Both the position numbers and the translations under genes were made by a program. From Phoronis ovalis (lineage: Eukaryota; Phoronida; Phoronidae): a stretch of 12,056 bases of DNA. The notes beneath the pieces are model-generated. The model was not told where the DNA came from, ran no database searches, and worked only from the letters and a program-made list of their open reading frames with translations. Below, one piece after another: positions 9,013-12,056 of the stretch; within the stretch, counting starts at the first letter, position 1, and each line of letters begins with the position of its first letter. The stretch lies in NCBI GenBank assembly GCA_028565635.1, contig JAOXYB010048103.1, positions 1 through 12,056 of the forward strand, read 5' to 3'.

Positions 9013-9060
9013 TAATTTCCGTATCGGCGTTCATAAAATACAAAATATCGACGGAAATTA
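9013..9060. repeat. Short inverted repeat (10 bp stem, 28 nt loop)
   Basis: TAATTTCCGT at 9013-9022 is the perfect reverse complement of ACGGAAATTA at 9051-9060. It lies immediately left of the right-hand TGTACG tandem block, so it may mark an internal junction of the composite element. Confidence 0.5.
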
Positions 9061-9065
9061 GATTT

Positions 9066-9215
9066 TGTACGTATTTGAGAAACCCCAAAAAAAGCCAAGA
9101 AAAACTAGGTGTACGAATCTAGAGAAACACCAAATTCTCAATTAATGGGGGTGTACGAATTTCAGAAATTATAAAATCTGAAAAAGGGTGTGTGTACGAA
9201 TAATGGAGTTGTACA
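9066..9215 (+). repeat. Right block of ~42 bp TGTACGAAT tandem units
   Basis: Units begin TGTACG at 9066, 9110, 9152 and 9193 (spacings 44, 42, 41), then a degenerate TGTACA at 9210 only 17 bases later. Complete units share TGTACGAATTT, GAGAAA and CCAAATTCTC-type cores and end in a G run. They have the same orientation as the left block at 7725-7830. Confidence 0.7.
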
Positions 9216-9241
9216 AATTGAGAATAATTACTGTAATGCCA
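9202..9241 (+). repeat. 40 bp direct repeat, copy 1 (likely target-site duplication)
   Basis: Identical over 40 bases to 9334-9373, beginning AATGGAGTTGTAC and ending TACTGTAATGCCA. It contains the right inverted end of the composite element. The copies are exactly 132 bp apart and flank a retrotransposon tail, so the duplication is best explained as the target-site duplication of that insertion. Confidence 0.8.
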
Positions 9242-9333
9242 GTTCAGTTTCAGTTTGGCCGATCTCCCAATCGAGCATGTCTGACGATATCTTTCCACTG
9301 ATCTCTATCCATCATCACATTTCTGATGTCTTG
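9242..9333 (-). pseudogene. 5'-truncated non-LTR retrotransposon insertion: C-terminal RT tail
   Basis: On the minus strand 9333-9250 is an uninterrupted frame ending at TGA: QDIRNVMMDRDQW, then KDIVRHARLGDRPN, then stop. A charged D.R/DRDQW..IV tail directly before the stop is typical of the extreme C-terminus of LINE-type reverse-transcriptase polyproteins. After the stop only AACTGAACT-like sequence remains; with the preceding AACTGA this makes a short repeating tail, as in elements with very short 3' UTRs (RTE-like clades). Everything 5' of this tail is missing, the usual result of aborted target-primed reverse transcription. Only 92 bp are inserted between perfect 40 bp duplications. Clade assignment is uncertain. 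Confidence 0.7.
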
Positions 9334-9373
9334 AATGGAGTTGTACAAATTGAGAATAATTACTGTAATGCCA
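9334..9373 (+). repeat. 40 bp direct repeat, copy 2 (likely target-site duplication)
   Basis: Perfect copy of 9202-9241 on the other side of the retrotransposon tail. This copy joins the outer flank, ATGTGTCATTT, while copy 1 joins the body of the composite element. That places the retrotransposon insertion after the composite element. Confidence 0.8.
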
Positions 9374-10305
9374 ATGTGTCATTTAAGACATCTAGTACTA
9401 GTACCCATCATTCATAATTGTTAATTATCTCAAATGTGATTTTTTTTTTTGTCTCTCATATTTCAAGCTTATATTACAGTAAGCCAATATAAACTCCTTC
9501 AATATGACACAGTCACCTCAAACACTTCCAACATAATGAATGACTCATTTGTATAAGATACAAAGAATACTGTTTCATTTTTTGAAAGAGCTGACTTTAG
9601 ATGCTGTTGGAACTGAGTAATTCTTGATTGTTCAAATGGACTTGTTTAACATGTTTTAAAAACAGAAACTACAAATCATTCTAACTCATCTTTCCTGATG
9701 AATTTACCCAGTTCTGAATTTTATAACTAAGTATTTTAAACAGATCAACCATTTGAAACCAAAAATAACACTGAAAATGTTTAAGGAATGAATTATTAAA
9801 AATTTAAGATACTAATTTTGAAGGAAAAACCTACGGGTATGGTGTATAGAGAGGTATGAGAAACGTTAACCAAAAAAAAAAATGCAATCTAGATCTAGAA
9901 ATTGGCTTGGCAAGTGATCATTAGGGTTTGATTGAGTGAGGCCCTGGGAAAAGTTAGATTTAGAGAGCTATGATACTGGCACATTTTAGGGTATAATTAA
10001 AATATATAAATTTCTGTTAGTCTAATAGCACACAACAAACAGATGGTATGGTGTGAAAGACATGAATTAACGATCCTATACATGGATTTGAAATATATTT
10101 TTGTGAAAAGGAACACCGTATAATAAAACTAAACAATCAGTGCAGTCTATGCAAGTCACGGTATTGCTTTTCCTGATTATGATTTTATAAAGTGTCAATT
10201 TAAAGAACCTTCAAAAAAAATAAAATGCATTAATTTGCATACTCTTATTTTAAAAATTATTCTTTTAGTAACAGAAAGAATATATCATAGATTTGCTTAG
10301 TTGCG
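9374..10305. other. AT-rich non-coding stretch; nothing recognised
   Basis: No protein-like open frame, splice-site pair or repeat partner is visible. Short palindromes such as TCTAGATCTAGA near 9889 and CTAGTACTAG near 9391 are the only local structures. Confidence 0.4.
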
Positions 10306-10436
10306 AGTGTCCTCGTGACAAATAGTGGTATTCTTCTTTCCCAGAAGATTGGATTTGTGTAGGTGGATAGGATTAGTTTAAAGTAGTATCCTCTTGACAA
10401 GTAGTAATATGAGACATTCTCAGAAAATTAGATTTA
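10306..10436 (+). repeat. Two diverged tandem copies, ~79 bp offset
   Basis: Copy 1 (10306-10356) and copy 2 (10385-10435) align as AGT.TCCTC.TGACAA, then TAGT..TAT, then TTC.CAGAA.ATT.GATTT. A further partial ATATCCTCGAAATAAC occurs near 10487. This is a small decayed tandem repeat with no coding content. Confidence 0.6.
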
Positions 10437-10439
10437 CAG

Positions 10440-11479
10440 CATAAAGGAATTTATTGATTTTTGAATATGTCTTAATTTTTATGGAATATCCTCGAAATAA
10501 CTTTTTGCAACTGGTTCCTAGTATATGATGCCTGGCAAATATTAACAGAACTTTATTACAAAAATTCCTGTTTGTATTAAGCAGTTTAAATTATACGAAA
10601 AATGATACAAAAAAATTAAATAGCACTAAAATATTGCTGTACTAGAGTTATTTTTCCAGATAATGAGTACTTTTTTCTGGTAGGGGGCACTGACCAAATT
10701 TATAATAAGGATATTTGTCAGAGTTATAAAAACTGGATGTAGTAAAACAATTTTGTTTGCCATGAACCATTATTCATTTAAGTTTGTCTGCTCCAAACCT
10801 ATTTTGGTAGAATAGAAACAGGTTTGTTAATTAATTCAAATGCTGTTGATGTTTGATTTTACTGAGACTAATATGATTGAAACCAGTAAAAGTATTTTGT
10901 CTGTGACTATGTTATTTAATCCACATTTCAACATGATATGTACACATAGCTATCTTGGTTAAGAATCGGATCAACCAAATGATTTTTCAAAGAAAATAGA
11001 TCCCCATCCTTGCATAGCTGAAAAACTGAGTACCCCTATAAATGTTAATAATTTAAACTTAATTACATGAAACTGAAATTTTAAGGCATTGAATCACAAG
11101 TAGTGTCAGTGACCCACATTCTTAAAGTACAAGATTCCAAAGAATCAGAATTCATGTCACCCCTTAGTGAAACTAAAAGTGGTATAGTCCAGTCACTTAA
11201 TTTATGATTAGTTTCTTGCTGCCAACATTTGTCTGTTATGTTGTAACTTTTGGTATTTGGATGAAGTGCATTTAAAGTGTGAGTATACACATAAAATTGT
11301 ATTCAGTTATAATACTTGTAAAAAATATCAAATTTTTGTATTCCTCAGATGTAAAATATACAGAAGTACATGAAGTATCTTTATATTCCAAAACATTTCC
11401 TTACTGCTTTGTTTGAATGCTTTAATATGGTTGAAAACCATGCTGTCTGACATGAAATACATAAAACATCCATTTACTA
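10440..11479. other. AT-rich non-coding stretch; nothing recognised
   Basis: The minus-strand open frame at 11081-11290 and the left part of the one at 11328-11570 have no recognisable domain and no exon-like boundaries. I treat them as chance. Confidence 0.4.
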
Positions 11480-11536
11480 TACTCCAGTAGTTTTTCAAGC
11501 TTATTTGGAATATTAAGCTTATTGTATTCTGGAGTA
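11480..11536. repeat. Two-tier hairpin (57 nt)
   Basis: The outer arms TACTCCAG (11480-11487) and CTGGAGTA (11529-11536) are perfect reverse complements. The inner arms AAGCTTA (11497-11503) and TAAGCTT (11514-11520) pair around a 10 nt loop, with 8-9 unpaired bases between tiers on each side. It could be an RNA or cruciform hairpin, or a remnant of a small foldback element. Confidence 0.5.
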
Positions 11537-11965
11537 GATAATGCTTAAGGTGGCAAGCACCATTCTGCACTTATTGGAACTATCGACCTCGTGAAATTTT
11601 GAATGATTAAATGATATATTACATAGCAAAGCATATATTTTTGGAAAAGTATACTTACTGGAAGACTGTAAAAATTTTCACTACCTATCTGACACTTGAT
11701 TATATAATCATGTGCAGAAGAAGAATCAAGGAGGTGCCAAAATTAAAAGTGTGAATAAGTTCCTCCAACAGTACTGTTGTTGTAATGTTTGTTTGGTCTG
11801 AACAACCTGACACATCAGCTAAAGAGTGCATACAGCATCTGCTTTTAGTCAGGGTGTAGCTTAAAATAACCATCTAATAAAATTAGTTTAGTTTATTTTC
11901 ATATAGATTGTCATCAGACATGTAGGCAAGATATACATACATGATTACCCACTTTCATATTGACT

Positions 11966-11967
<2 letters not shown>
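11537..11967. other. Non-coding stretch before the poly(C) tract; nothing recognised
   Basis: AT-rich, without a sustained frame or a repeat partner. It includes the 14 bp palindrome at 11697-11710. Confidence 0.35.
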
Positions 11968-11996
<29 letters not shown>

Positions 11997-12001
11997 GCCC
12001 C
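11968..12001. repeat. Poly(C) tract, 29 uninterrupted C then GCCCC
   Basis: Twenty-nine consecutive C run from 11968 to 11996, followed by G and four C. It is strikingly unlike the AT-rich surroundings. Such runs are prone to slippage and sequencing error, so the length is unreliable. Confidence 0.9.
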
Positions 12002-12056
12002 GCTACCCTCACCTCTCTCACTACCGCTACAATACTACATCGCATATGCTAAATAT

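Larger units (their letters stand above)
7686..9233. mobile_element. ~1.55 kb non-autonomous element with inverted ends and tandem subterminal repeats
   Basis: The left end CGGTAATTATTCTCAA (7686 onward, running to GTAC at 7709) is an inverted match of the right end TTGAGAATAATTACTG (9218-9233, beginning GTAC at 9211). The two ~23 bp ends differ by about two substitutions and one indel. TA dinucleotides sit just outside both ends (7684-7685 and 9234-9235) and could be a target duplication. Inside each end lies a short array of ~42 bp units that all begin TGTACGAAT and point the same way. The interior is visibly richer in CpG than the flanks. It contains foldback stems but no recognisable transposase. 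One short open stretch (to 8061) has no known match. The right end was later broken by a retrotransposon tail. An alternative is an old minisatellite split by a 1.2 kb insertion. Confidence 0.6.

Noticed and set aside
9190-9417. 75-codon plus-strand frame with an internal duplicated peptide
   Set aside because: The repeated peptide is just the 40 bp direct repeat translated twice; the real coding trace there is on the minus strand.
11328-11570. 80-codon minus-strand frame
   Set aside because: No domain, low-complexity composition, and it overlaps the hairpin at 11480-11536.

Overview
This is eukaryotic nuclear DNA, AT-rich and mostly non-coding. It has spliced exons with GT-AG junctions, long introns, dispersed repeats and decayed transposons. 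No prokaryotic gene layout, rRNA or CRISPR array is visible, and I recognised no tRNA by eye. The repeat style (short interspersed units, foldback elements, non-LTR retrotransposon scraps) and the divergence of the single host gene from its vertebrate counterpart suggest a marine invertebrate such as a mollusc or another lophotrochozoan. That placement is inference; the sequence does not name the species.

The one host gene I recognise is the 3' part of TRMT13 (CCDC76/TRM13), the tRNA 2'-O-methyltransferase acting on position 4 of some tRNAs. It lies on the plus strand. Three consecutive coding exons (1459-1625, 2104-2188, 3026-3206) join in frame through two GT-AG introns. They encode the last ~143 residues, including the CCHHRC motif and the C-terminal LI-C-G-R / YLQQ-GF / VSLENV block, and end in TAA at 3204-3206. 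All upstream exons lie left of the window.

Layout: 1-1405 is an array of about four degenerate ~250-350 bp units of one repeat family. TRMT13 exons follow at 1459-3206. Two more units of the same family, in the same orientation, lie at 3640-4250. A diverged ~200 bp duplication occupies 4922-5100 and 5294-5480. A possible non-LTR reverse-transcriptase tail fossil is near 5540-5620. A nearly complete 687 bp palindromic (foldback) DNA transposon bounded by TTAA lies at 6514-7200. A ~1.55 kb composite element lies at 7686-9233, with inverted ends and ~42 bp tandem subterminal repeats. Its right end was later split by a 92 bp retrotransposon tail flanked by a perfect 40 bp direct repeat (9202-9373). 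From 9374 onward the sequence is AT-rich and non-coding, with one ~79 bp-offset duplication and one hairpin. The window ends in a 29-base C run followed by a short C-rich stretch that may be poor-quality contig-end sequence.

I find no new multi-gene system. The most informative structures are the nested insertion at 9202-9373, the composite element around it, the long foldback element, and the repeat family flanking the TRMT13 exons.
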